Origin: SVQP01 sp045594705
GTDB lineage: Bacteria > Bacillota > Clostridia > Oscillospirales > CAG-272
Direction: 5' to 3'
Length of the DNA stretch: 16,366 bases
NCBI GenBank assembly: GCA_045594705.1
Contig: JAZNZB010000028.1
Span: 1-16,366 of the forward strand
Of this stretch, positions 9,401 through 15,102 are shown piece after piece. The notes beneath the pieces were generated by a model. The model searched no databases, had not been told where the DNA came from, and saw only the letters and a list, made by a program, of their open reading frames with translations. Made by a program: the position numbers and the translations under genes. Positions within the stretch are counted from its first letter, which is position 1. Each line of letters starts with the position of its first letter.

Positions 9401-10187
9401 TAAGCTCAGCTCGCTGGGCTCGCCCGACAGCAAGGGCTTTGAGCACTACTACGACGGCTACATGGTATACTACGACGGCGACGGTACCTTCTCCTATTCC
9501 TTCGTCGTGGCCATGTCGGACAAGGCTCGCACCTTCAAGGTCGAGCTTGACACCGCGTTCAAGGGCTGGCCCGAAGATCCCGTTCCCGGTGCAAATCAGC
9601 CCCCTGCTCCCGAAGCTCCCTTGGCCATCTATTTCACCCCCGCTCAGCTCAAGGATGCCTCGGTTGCGAGCAACGGCTTTGGCGAGATCACGCTGGCAGA
9701 TGACGGCTCTTACCTGCGTCTGTATGGCAACAATTCCGCTCCTGAGGCATACTTCACGCTGTTCTCGGGCGGCAATAGGGGCGTAACCGGTCAATACGTG
9801 GCCATTCGCTACCGCACCGTCGTTGCGGCAGAGCCGCAGTTTGGCAACATTGAGTTCTTCTCGGGCACCAAGGGCACAGCACCCAGCGGCAACAAGGACT
9901 ACGCCTACACGCCCGGTCTGATTGAGGACGGTGAGTGGCACGTGATGGTCTTTGACCTGGCAACCTATCTTTCCGAGACCTTCCTGCCCGCCGAGGACGG
10001 CACTTACAGAGCCCAATACCTGCGACTGGACGCCTTTGGCAAGGTCATGAGCACTGATGCCTACATGGACATCGCCTGGGTCGGCATGGATCCTTCTTTG
10101 GATGAGATTAAGGCTGAGTGTCAGGATCTTAGCGAGATCCAACTGGTCACGGGCTACGCTCAGATCGAGCTTGTTCCGACCAAGTAA
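6492..10187 (+). CDS. large surface lipoprotein with two carbohydrate-binding-like modules
   Basis: This 1231-residue protein begins with a lipoprotein signal (MKKKLLSALALLLLVSMLAG, then TLAAC with Cys25 lipidated). An acidic Thr/Glu-rich linker follows (about 27-50), typical of proteins held off the membrane. Two similar beta-sandwich modules can be seen, about 180-315 and about 1035-1200. Each carries a DG(Q/E)WHxxxF motif (DGQWHTYNF near 259, DGEWHVMVF near 1147), a pattern common in carbohydrate-binding modules. A Pro-rich hinge (PPAPEAP) precedes the second. The middle, about 320-1020, is Tyr/Asp-rich and beta-rich; I recognise no family and no clear catalytic motif. Glycan binding at the cell surface is the likeliest role, but an unrecognised lyase or hydrolase cannot be excluded. 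The ATG at 6492 has GAGGT six nt upstream and starts the signal peptide. The gene is monocistronic. Confidence 0.85.
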   Translation: MKKKLLSALALLLLVSMLAGTLAACKDKPQDDPEQTTDDQESTTPPEEEIIHESILTGEYASLVENAYWLSNGVNAYFTNPSRNAYAIENQKMKLTYSFDPEKPQQVTALTTPGGKPYIQDTMDVYVKMDDGHTYYASGSSAAGTANIYRFGYYYYDVHLADQSFTNKAEYSGDRALNLESLRQYRDMTEPVVTDGILTSTITSSVDPYIYGNVKFRANEANNLQLTMRTTHVSEIQLYIKIGSDDYTDARWVRLPVLNDGQWHTYNFALNELSVADYTGIVTGIRIDFVGAPGDTVEIKDLKVNNLITDNAPPLFLDRNLHVYSDKMNHVVRICAMMDTSGIAEIGQITDIAADTVDKLIVKDAQGEHTSLDGVDWATAEYIAFDVKGVGIFGYILLKDASSGSMKVTLEDGKYRIVQYVTPKNGTILAPQGSTENDFYMGQRIYTDLTHDFEAFRKAAYEERNPLSPENIKVDTEKAPMAAYAGYDAIRGAYKFTMEPESSFNTPYYEVWNKHYNLVFDITGDDRDRNIYVMTYAHGTCLENGVLLGEGDMLLPVPLEVCKNFAHEHEEPLFDNGDDRYSETYFPMTVKAGETDHYSVLNLYQNWGNFPLKQISSIQFFAPYYHLSTGVSESNCIAPYYVYNKDLQTLPDHRAMSAPLWSEMENPESGKQPQHTSGGYHYFLQYTDAEGNHYATDNTKNVINSYGPTYADIDMSYITDDGKIKVTYNHMEMPQTDENRTYYQMTYEVLEDVSFENLKRDFSFYSVRGLLGDYSKLGYLNSDNQPAYADLATDSEAVYYTLGDKSPYFDMFKMVTGHVDDYVNVSFLIKDAKFIIGGQETNVPFVIKNQSLKTYLTLDLEQVTFKKGDKFTINAIIMPWGSQLSDYNTATPDKNVLDVRENSLLDPVTLDVVTGEDVSSPFLPMVKAKDNKAEFTVSGGENNIALRVFGFDTLSVPKVYEKIGGEWVEYKLSSLGSPDSKGFEHYYDGYMVYYDGDGTFSYSFVVAMSDKARTFKVELDTAFKGWPEDPVPGANQPPAPEAPLAIYFTPAQLKDASVASNGFGEITLADDGSYLRLYGNNSAPEAYFTLFSGGNRGVTGQYVAIRYRTVVAAEPQFGNIEFFSGTKGTAPSGNKDYAYTPGLIEDGEWHVMVFDLATYLSETFLPAEDGTYRAQYLRLDAFGKVMSTDAYMDIAWVGMDPSLDEIKAECQDLSEIQLVTGYAQIELVPTK

Positions 10188-10203
10188 AAGAGAAAATGAA
10201 AAG

Positions 10204-10236
10204 AAGCACCTGCTTGCAAAAGCAGGTGCTTTATTT
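10204..10236 (+). terminator. intrinsic terminator after the large lipoprotein
   Basis: A perfect 12-bp stem, AAGCACCTGCTT (10204-10215) with AAGCAGGTGCTT (10220-10231), capped by a GCAA tetraloop and followed by TATTTG, 16 bp past the stop codon. Confidence 0.9.
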
Positions 10237-10301
10237 GTTCGGGGACACAAAAGTTCCGATTGTAGGGGACGGCGTCCTCGACGGTTCGTTCGAATATGGT
10301 T
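10237..10301. other. non-coding lead-in to the repeat array
   Basis: I see no gene here. The segment contains a small G-rich hairpin, GGGGAC (10265-10270) with GTCCTC (10274-10279) across a GGC loop with one G-T pair, in the stretch TGTAGGGGACGGCGTCC. It looks like another short repeat module next to the two longer units, but there is no second copy in the window to prove it. Confidence 0.4.
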
Positions 10302-10458
10302 GATTGTTTATGTGAGGAAATTGTTTCCGTTCTTTTTGGCAAAATTGCCGCAAAAAGAACCAAAAACGGCGTTTTTGGAATTTCGCCTCTGCGGAGGCGA
10401 CGAGGGCTTCGCGCCCTCGACCCGTGCGAGCCTTTGAAAAGGCTCGACCCAAACTTTC
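10302..10458. repeat. hairpin-rich intergenic repeat, unit A
   Basis: The first 100 nt (10302-10401) match unit B at 10492-10591 in 97 positions. Successive hairpins are: GTTCTTTTT (10329-10337) with AAAAAGAAC (10352-10360), enclosing GGCAA/TTGCC; CCAAAAAC (10360-10367) with GTTTTTGG (10371-10378); TCGCCTC (10383-10389) with GAGGCGA (10394-10400); CGAGGGC (10401-10407) with GCCCTCG (10413-10419); and CGAGCCTTT (10427-10435) with AAAGGCTCG (10438-10446). The unit ends with AAACTTTC. No reading frame here looks like a protein and no transposase is nearby. The element could act as RNA, as a DNA target, or be a non-autonomous mobile element; its function is unknown. Confidence 0.9.
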
Positions 10459-10464
10459 AAAAGC

Positions 10465-10485
10465 GGGGCGACCGGTGGTCGCCCC
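10465..10485. repeat. GC-rich palindrome between repeat units
   Basis: GGGGCGACC (10465-10473) pairs perfectly with GGTCGCCCC (10477-10485) across a GGT loop. It sits in the spacer between units A and B and has no counterpart after unit B. The GGTCGCC arms echo the common GGGGCGACC type of intergenic module, but that link is an impression, not a search result. Confidence 0.75.
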
Positions 10486-10491
10486 CTGTTG

Positions 10492-10649
10492 GATTGTTTA
10501 CGTGAGGAAACCGTTTCCGTTCTTTTTGGCAAAATTGCCGCAAAAAGAACCAAAAACGGCGTTTTTGGAATTTCGCCTCTGCGGAGGCGACCAAGGGCTC
10601 TGCCCTTGGAGCCCGCAAACTTTTGAAAAAGTTTGATCAAAACTTTCGT
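10492..10649. repeat. hairpin-rich intergenic repeat, unit B
   Basis: A second copy offset from unit A by exactly 190 bp over the 100-nt conserved part, with three substitutions (T/C at 10311/10501, TT/CC at 10321-10322/10511-10512). The fourth hairpin has changed on both arms to CCAAGGGC (10591-10598) with GCCCTTGG (10602-10609). The fifth has changed to CAAACTTTT (10616-10624) with AAAAGTTTG (10627-10635). The unit closes with GATCAAAACTTTCGT (10635-10649). It ends 21 bp past the thiI stop codon, on thiI's 3' side. Confidence 0.9.
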
Positions 10650-10669
10650 GAGTTTGGGGCGTGGAATTT

Positions 10670-11848
10670 TTAATACCTCGCCTTGATCTGCACGCGGTAC
10701 ATGCCTGCAAGTGCTTCCTCGACCAGCTCGTCGAAGGGCAGCTTCTGCTCTTCTCTCTCGACCTTGTAAAGCTCGGGTCTGGTTCTCGGATGCTTGGGCG
10801 TAAACACGGTGCAGCAATCCTCAAACGGCTGGATGGACGTTTCAAACGTGCCGATCTTATGCGAGATCTGCACGATCTCCTCCTTATCCATGCCAATGCA
10901 AGGACGGAATACGGGCAGATCGGTCATACAATTGGTCACGTTCAGAGCCTCCATGGTCTGTGACGCCACCTGGCCAAGGCTCTCGCCCGTAATCAGCGCG
11001 CCGCACTTGAACTTGCGTGCAGCCTTATCTGCAATCGCCATCATGTATCTGCGCAAAAGCAGCGTGAAGTAATCCTCCTCGCAATGCTTGACAAGCTCCT
11101 CCTGGATATGCGTCAGAGACACCACATGCACGTTGATATCACCCGCGTAAGCAGAAACCAATCCTGCCAGCTCCAGCACCTTCTCTCTGGCGCGCTCGCT
11201 GGTATACGGGAAGGATTCAAAGTGGATGGCCTCGATCCGGACGCCGCGCTTTGCCATCATGTAACCTGCAACGGGAGAATCGATACCGCCCGACAAGAGC
11301 AACAGTCCCGTGCCGTTCGAGCCGACGGGCATACCGCCCGCACCCTTGAACTGGCCTGCATGTACGTAGGCATAATGCTCACGCACCTCAACCTTGACCA
11401 CAATCTCGGGATGATGCACGTCCACACGAATAGGCTGGCAGCAGGAAAGCAGCTCACCGCCTACCTCCATGGCGATTTCCATGGAGTTCTTGCAGAACAT
11501 CTTATCCGATCTCTTACCCTCTACCTTGAAGGTACGCTTCCCCACCAAAAACTGCGGGATATACTCGCGCGCGGTCTGCAGGATGCTGTCCATATTCTTT
11601 TCGCACACAGCAGCTCTTGCCATAGCGACGATACCGAACGCCTTGCGTGCCGACTCAAACATGCCGTCCATATCGCAGAACTCGTCCTTTGGCTCGATAT
11701 AGATGGTGCTTTGTGCGCGAGAGATTTCAAAATCACCGTAATTGGCTGCACGGCGGCGCAACTCACGGCAAAGCATGTCCTCAAAATAACGCTTGTTTGC
11801 GCCTTTTAGCACGATCTCGCCGTATTTACAAAGAAAAACTTCCTTCAT
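10670..11848 (-). CDS. thiI: tRNA 4-thiouridine synthase ThiI
   Basis: ThiI adenylates U8 of tRNA and transfers sulfur to make 4-thiouridine; in many bacteria it also supplies sulfur for thiazole synthesis. At 392 residues it is the short form without the C-terminal rhodanese domain of E. coli ThiI, as usual in Bacillota. The N terminus (KYGEIVLKGANKRYFE) is the NFLD part, followed by a THUMP domain (about 60-165, FKVEGKRSDK). The PP-loop ATP-binding motif is SGGIDSPVAGYMMAKRG (186-202). ITGESLGQVASQT (286-298) and the cysteine-bearing DCCTVFTPKHP (344-354) are also typical. The ATG lies 3 nt after the DUF2007 stop, with GGAGAGG in the end of that gene, so translation is probably coupled. It is the last gene of an operon with the exonuclease; no IscS-type desulfurase is adjacent. 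Confidence 0.97.
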   Translation of the reverse strand: MKEVFLCKYGEIVLKGANKRYFEDMLCRELRRRAANYGDFEISRAQSTIYIEPKDEFCDMDGMFESARKAFGIVAMARAAVCEKNMDSILQTAREYIPQFLVGKRTFKVEGKRSDKMFCKNSMEIAMEVGGELLSCCQPIRVDVHHPEIVVKVEVREHYAYVHAGQFKGAGGMPVGSNGTGLLLLSGGIDSPVAGYMMAKRGVRIEAIHFESFPYTSERAREKVLELAGLVSAYAGDINVHVVSLTHIQEELVKHCEEDYFTLLLRRYMMAIADKAARKFKCGALITGESLGQVASQTMEALNVTNCMTDLPVFRPCIGMDKEEIVQISHKIGTFETSIQPFEDCCTVFTPKHPRTRPELYKVEREEQKLPFDELVEEALAGMYRVQIKARY

Positions 11849-11851
11849 CTT

Positions 11852-12151
11852 TTATGCCTCTCCGTCTTCCTCAAGGAATTCCACCTCTTCGCCAAGCAGC
11901 GCAGCGATCGCGTCGGTGGCCTCTTCAAGCTTACTTGCCGGCACGTAAACGTCCGAGCCAAATGCAGAAATGCCCATCACGATCTTGACGGCACTGCCGC
12001 TTCCGCGCTCACGGATCATATACGGAATATTCTCTGCCTCCAAAAGACTGCGCACCATGCTCAGCTCCACGTTGTCATACACCGTGACCAGCAGCGCAGC
12101 ACCCTCGTCTGCAGGCTTGGGATTGTCCAGTCCAAATAATTTATCAAACAT
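11852..12151 (-). CDS. DUF2007-type small protein
   Basis: This is a 99-residue protein with no signal peptide. The core LLVTVYDNVELSMVRSLLEAENIPYMIRERG, followed by DVYVPASKLEEATDAI, matches the pattern of the DUF2007 family (proposed prokaryotic signal-transducing protein, PF09413): a short beta-alpha-beta-beta-alpha fold in which a YDNVELSMVRSLLE-like helix is followed by a variable loop and a VYVP strand. The biochemical role of the family is not established. The C terminus is very acidic (EEVEFLEEDGEA). AAGGTAGG precedes the ATG. It lies 20 nt downstream of the exonuclease and 3 nt upstream of thiI, so it is the middle gene of a compact operon. Confidence 0.85.
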   Translation of the reverse strand: MFDKLFGLDNPKPADEGAALLVTVYDNVELSMVRSLLEAENIPYMIRERGSGSAVKIVMGISAFGSDVYVPASKLEEATDAIAALLGEEVEFLEEDGEA

Positions 12152-12171
12152 GATATATACCTACCTTATAC

Positions 12172-13257
12172 TTACTCGCCAAGATAATAGTGGGGGAACA
12201 ACGCATCCCAGACCTTCTGGCATGCAATGGTATCCGCAATGGAGGTATGCGGAATGCCATCCCAGGCAATGCCCATGGTCTCCATGGCATCTACCAGAGA
12301 GGCGTGCACCACATCGGGGCGGTGCTCATGAATATATCTGACAAACTCGTTGGCGCAGCAGCGGGTCTTATCGTGAAGAGCCTCGCGCTCGGCAGCGGTT
12401 TCGTAGATGTACTTGATGTGGCTGTAGTCGGTGGAAACGCCGTAAGCGATCAGATTATCACACTCGGCAAAGATCTCCTTGATGCGGGGCGTCAGCTCCT
12501 CAAGCGTGGGCGAATCCTGCACCATTTCGGGGGTAATGCCGTGGATTTTCTCTGTTCTCTTCCACTTCTTGTTGCGGACAGGCTTGACCAAGGTATCCAT
12601 GATAACCTCGCCAAGCGCGTTGGTGATTGAGATCGAAATGATCTCGTCGTGATCGTACACACCGGTCAGCTCAAGGTCAAAAAACAGCACGCGGTCACGG
12701 TGATAGCCGTAGGACGCGTTTCTGTGTGCGTCACCCTCCGCGCGGCGCACTGCCATTTCCTCTTCATAGCAAGCAACGCACAGCTTTCTCTTGTAGCGGA
12801 CGTCCTTGCCGCACTTGACGCAGCTCAGAGGCAAACGAACAGCCGTCTTCTTGTCGTAGAAGTACATGATCGACTTGTCGTTGCGAACGGTGTACGCGAC
12901 AGGCTCCTCAATGACCTCATAGTGCATCTGGAACAGTCGTTCCTTGGTATAATAGCCGTAGGTTGCGGCGCGCTTGATGCTCATGCGCTCGATCACAGTG
13001 CCGCTCTCCAGCGTCATGGGGTCGGTCTTCGCCGTGGGATAGTACCAAAGCTCGGGGGGAGCTTCCACCACACGGGCGGGGTCGAAATAGTAGATAATGC
13101 TGCCATCCTCGTTCTGCTCGTATGCGCAAGGGTCACCCGAGGGCATCAGGTGCATCTGCGTGAGCACGTTACGGGTCAAATAATTCTTTGCGTCGGCTTC
13201 CTTGCGCGTCACCTCACGGATGACCGCACCCGAGCGCAGCTTCATGGTGTTTCTCAA
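12172..13257 (-). CDS. DEDDh 3'-5' exonuclease with duplicated N-terminal module and zinc ribbon
   Basis: This 361-residue protein has three parts. Residues about 7-59 and 83-135 are two diverged copies of one module (LRSGAVIREV and LESGTVIERM at the start, IIYYFD and IMYFYD at the end). A four-cysteine zinc ribbon follows: CVKC (146-149) and CVAC (160-163). The C-terminal part (about 188-355) is a DnaQ-like exonuclease of the DEDDh type: FDLEL (D194, E196), GVSTDYSH (D277) and HTSIAD (H337, D342), so the catalytic set is complete. It probably degrades or trims DNA or RNA 3' ends; the substrate is unknown. Start: GGAGG (13265-13269) lies 7 nt before an in-frame TTG (13257) but only 1 nt before an ATG (13263), so TTG is preferred; ATG 13263 or 13245 remain possible. 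First gene of the operon with DUF2007 and thiI. Confidence 0.88.
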   Translation of the reverse strand: MRNTMKLRSGAVIREVTRKEADAKNYLTRNVLTQMHLMPSGDPCAYEQNEDGSIIYYFDPARVVEAPPELWYYPTAKTDPMTLESGTVIERMSIKRAATYGYYTKERLFQMHYEVIEEPVAYTVRNDKSIMYFYDKKTAVRLPLSCVKCGKDVRYKRKLCVACYEEEMAVRRAEGDAHRNASYGYHRDRVLFFDLELTGVYDHDEIISISITNALGEVIMDTLVKPVRNKKWKRTEKIHGITPEMVQDSPTLEELTPRIKEIFAECDNLIAYGVSTDYSHIKYIYETAAEREALHDKTRCCANEFVRYIHEHRPDVVHASLVDAMETMGIAWDGIPHTSIADTIACQKVWDALFPHYYLGE

Positions 13258-13281
13258 AACCATTCCTCCATATATACAAGT

Positions 13282-13386
13282 CCGCGGGAGCGTCCCGGGA
13301 CGAAAGTTACGATCTTGCGAGTAAAAGCACGCCGAAAGATGCGAAAATGAATCGCCCTCGGGCAATTCGGTTCGGCTCCCGTGCGG
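13282..13386 (-). promoter_or_regulatory. structured 5' leader, candidate cis-regulatory RNA
   Basis: The predicted transcript of the exonuclease operon starts near 13395 and has a leader of about 138 nt. Within it CCGC and GGGAGC (complement of 13383-13386 and 13375-13380, two bulged bases between them) pair with GCTCCCGCGG (complement of 13282-13291), a 10-bp closing stem. Inside are GAATTGCC/GGCGATTC (loop CGAG) and the palindrome CGTCCCGGGACG. The fold ends 12 nt before the GGAGG. It matches no riboswitch class I can recognise. Confidence 0.45.
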
Positions 13387-13401
13387 CTACACAATCATAT
13401 C

Positions 13402-13430
13402 ATTATACCATAGATATTCAAGATAATCAA
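13402..13430 (-). promoter_or_regulatory. sigma-A promoter of the exonuclease-DUF2007-thiI operon
   Basis: Minus-strand TTGATT (13425-13430), a 17-nt spacer and TATAAT (13402-13407). A 14-nt inverted repeat, GCCAAAATATTGGC (13440-13453), lies 9 bp upstream of the -35 box and could be a regulator site. Confidence 0.85.
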
Positions 13431-13439
13431 TAGAAAAAT

Positions 13440-13453
13440 GCCAAAATATTGGC
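13440..13453. promoter_or_regulatory. inverted repeat upstream of the exonuclease operon promoter
   Basis: GCCAA-AATA-TTGGC is a perfect 5-bp dyad in otherwise AT-rich DNA, immediately upstream of the -35 box. Its position suits an activator or repressor operator. No regulator gene in the window can be tied to it. The rest of 13454-13500 holds nothing else that I recognise. Confidence 0.3.
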
Positions 13454-13504
13454 CAAAAGACGCACAAATGTGTAAACAATGATTGACTATATTTCCCTTT
13501 CGCG

Positions 13505-13543
13505 CAAAAATTACCGGGCTGCGCTTTTCGCAGCCCGGCGTTT
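13505..13543. terminator. terminator after citrate synthase
   Basis: A perfect 10-bp GC-rich stem, CCGGGCTGCG (13514-13523) with CGCAGCCCGG (13529-13538). On the minus strand it is followed by TAATTTTT, 13 bp past the citrate synthase stop. The + strand side also has a T-rich tail, so it could work in both directions, although no + strand gene ends here. Confidence 0.9.
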
Positions 13544-13551
13544 CTTTTTGA

Positions 13552-14925
13552 TTATCTGTTCCCCATCGGCACGTATTCCTTGCTCTTGGAGATGCAACGG
13601 TACGCGGGACGGATGATTTTGTTGGCGGTGATGTACTCCTCCATTCTGTGTGCGCACCAGCCCGAAGCGCGGGCGATGGCAAACAGGGGCGTATACATTT
13701 CCACGGGGATATCCAGCATGCGGTACACAAGTCCCGAATACATATCGAGATTGGCGCACATGGGGCGATCCACGCCCTTGAATTCGCAGAAGATCTGCGG
13801 TGTCAAGCGTTCCACCTTTTCCAAGAGCTCAAAATCCCTGCCGTAGCCCTTTTCATACGCCAGCTCCTTGGCATAACGCTTCAAGATCACGGCTCTGGGG
13901 TCGGACAAGGTATAGACCGCGTGACCCATGCCGTAGATCAGACCGGACTTGTCATACACTTCCTTGTTGAGTGCCTTGACCAAAAAATCGGTCAGTTGGC
14001 CATCATCCCAAGGGTCAGCCACAGTTTCCTTGATGCAATCGAACATGCCCTGCACCTTGATATTCGCGCCGCCGTGTCTGGGGCCCTTGAGTGCACCAAT
14101 ACCACTTGCAATGGCGGAATACGTATCCGTACCCGAGGAGGACAGCACGCGCGTTGCAAAGGTGGAGCAATTACCGCCGCCATGCTCTGCATGCACGACC
14201 AGCGCAACGTCCAGAAGTCTTGCCTCCTTCTCGGTATAAGACGAGTCCGGACGCAGCACACGCAAAAAGTTCTCCGCGGTGGACAGGCCGTCCACAGGAT
14301 TATGAATATTCAAGCTTTCGTCGTGGAACGCGCTGCGGTAGACCGCATACGACTGCGCTGCGATCACGGGCAATCTTGCTGTGATCTCCATGCTCTGACG
14401 CATCATGTTATCCAGCGAGGTATCGTCGGGATTGGGGTCGTAGGAATACATCGACAGCACCGCGGTAGCCATCTTGTTCATGATCGAGGGGCTGGGTGCC
14501 TTGAGCAGGATATCCTCGGTAAAGCGAGGCGGCAGGCGACGGTAGGCCGAGATGACGTCATTGAACTCGGCAAGCTCTGCATCGGTGGGTAAATGGCCGA
14601 AGAACAGAAGGAAAATGCATTCCTCAAAGCCAAAGCGGCCGTCGGCAATGAAATTATTGATCAGATCGTTGACGTCAAAGCCGCGATAGCGCAAAACGCC
14701 CTCTGCGGCCTCCTTTTCGCCCTCGTTGACCACGTAACCGTGCGCGTTACCGATCTTGGTGACACCTGCGGTGACACCCGTGCCGTCCACCTCACGCAAA
14801 CCACGCTTGACACGGTGGTTGTCAAAGGCTTCCTTGGGAATCTTATATGCGCTTCTGGAGGTCTCCAGAAGCTCGTTCATTTCATTGATGATCTTAGCCT
14901 CGTTGTCGGGATTGATGTAGGGCAT
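13552..14925 (-). CDS. gltA: citrate synthase
   Basis: It condenses oxaloacetate and acetyl-CoA to citrate, the entry step of the (often incomplete) TCA route to 2-oxoglutarate and glutamate in anaerobic Clostridia. The 457-residue length is typical for the clostridial form. The three catalytic residues of the family can be seen: the first His in VVHAEHGGGN (H248), the second in GMGHAVY (H335) and the Asp in NLDMYSG (D394). GPRHGGAN (282-289) and the C-terminal RPAYRC are also family-typical. An N-terminal extension before RGLREVDGTGV is slightly long. The ATG at 14925 was chosen because AAAGGGG ends 8 nt upstream; a GTG three codons earlier overlaps that site. The gene is monocistronic, with a promoter set inside an inverted repeat. 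A 2-methylcitrate synthase activity cannot be excluded. Confidence 0.96.
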   Translation of the reverse strand: MPYINPDNEAKIINEMNELLETSRSAYKIPKEAFDNHRVKRGLREVDGTGVTAGVTKIGNAHGYVVNEGEKEAAEGVLRYRGFDVNDLINNFIADGRFGFEECIFLLFFGHLPTDAELAEFNDVISAYRRLPPRFTEDILLKAPSPSIMNKMATAVLSMYSYDPNPDDTSLDNMMRQSMEITARLPVIAAQSYAVYRSAFHDESLNIHNPVDGLSTAENFLRVLRPDSSYTEKEARLLDVALVVHAEHGGGNCSTFATRVLSSSGTDTYSAIASGIGALKGPRHGGANIKVQGMFDCIKETVADPWDDGQLTDFLVKALNKEVYDKSGLIYGMGHAVYTLSDPRAVILKRYAKELAYEKGYGRDFELLEKVERLTPQIFCEFKGVDRPMCANLDMYSGLVYRMLDIPVEMYTPLFAIARASGWCAHRMEEYITANKIIRPAYRCISKSKEYVPMGNR

Positions 14926-14956
14926 CGAATACACCCCTTTCCGGTAATAAAAGAAT

Positions 14957-14990
14957 AAAGCAGGGTTAGTATAGCATACTTCCCTGCTTT
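14957..14990 (-). terminator. hairpin between cation transporter and citrate synthase, likely terminator
   Basis: AAAGCAGGG (14957-14965) pairs with CCCTGCTTT (14982-14990). Inside, AGTAT (14968-14972) pairs with ATACT (14976-14980) around an AGC loop, for a total of 14 bp. Read on the minus strand it is followed by a T-rich stretch (TTTATTCTTTTATT) and would end the transporter transcript. The citrate synthase -10 box lies within the hairpin. Confidence 0.65.
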
Positions 14991-14996
14991 TTTCAA
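14968..14996 (-). promoter_or_regulatory. sigma-A promoter of citrate synthase
   Basis: Minus-strand TTGAAA (14991-14996), a 17-nt spacer and TATACT (14968-14973). The predicted start is near 14961, inside the 3' arm of the inverted repeat 14957-14990, giving a leader of about 36 nt. Confidence 0.8.
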
Positions 14997-15102
14997 GTAC
15001 TTTTGCAATATTTTATTTGTGAACTTTCATATTTTAGCACATTTGCAGACAAAATATGTCGTTTTCTGCAAGAATATTTTGCAAAGATGCAAACGAATGC
15101 TA

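Noticed and set aside
6462..10250. A very long open frame on the minus strand opposite the large lipoprotein (over 1200 codons)
   Set aside because: It mirrors the real gene. TTA, CTA and TCA codons are rare in the + frame, so few stops appear opposite. The translation is rich in His, Val and Gly with no family motif, has no ribosome-binding site and crosses the terminator.
10302..10649. CRISPR array
   Set aside because: There are only two long units with a single spacer-like gap, the units have internal hairpins throughout, and no cas genes are present.
10240..10660. Insertion sequence or degraded transposon
   Set aside because: I found no transposase remnant and no terminal inverted repeats with target duplication; a non-autonomous element remains possible and is noted as such.
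10231..10896. Short open frames across the repeat array
   Set aside because: They repeat the same peptide because the DNA repeats, run through perfect hairpins, overlap thiI, and lack ribosome-binding sites.
14932..14934. GTG at 14934 as the citrate synthase start
   Set aside because: It overlaps the AAAGGGG ribosome-binding site, which is well spaced from the ATG at 14925.
15040..15080. Imperfect hairpin (TTGCAG and CTGCAA arms) just after the transporter gene as its terminator
   Set aside because: It is AT-rich and bulged with no T run on the minus strand; the hairpin at 14957-14990 is a better candidate.
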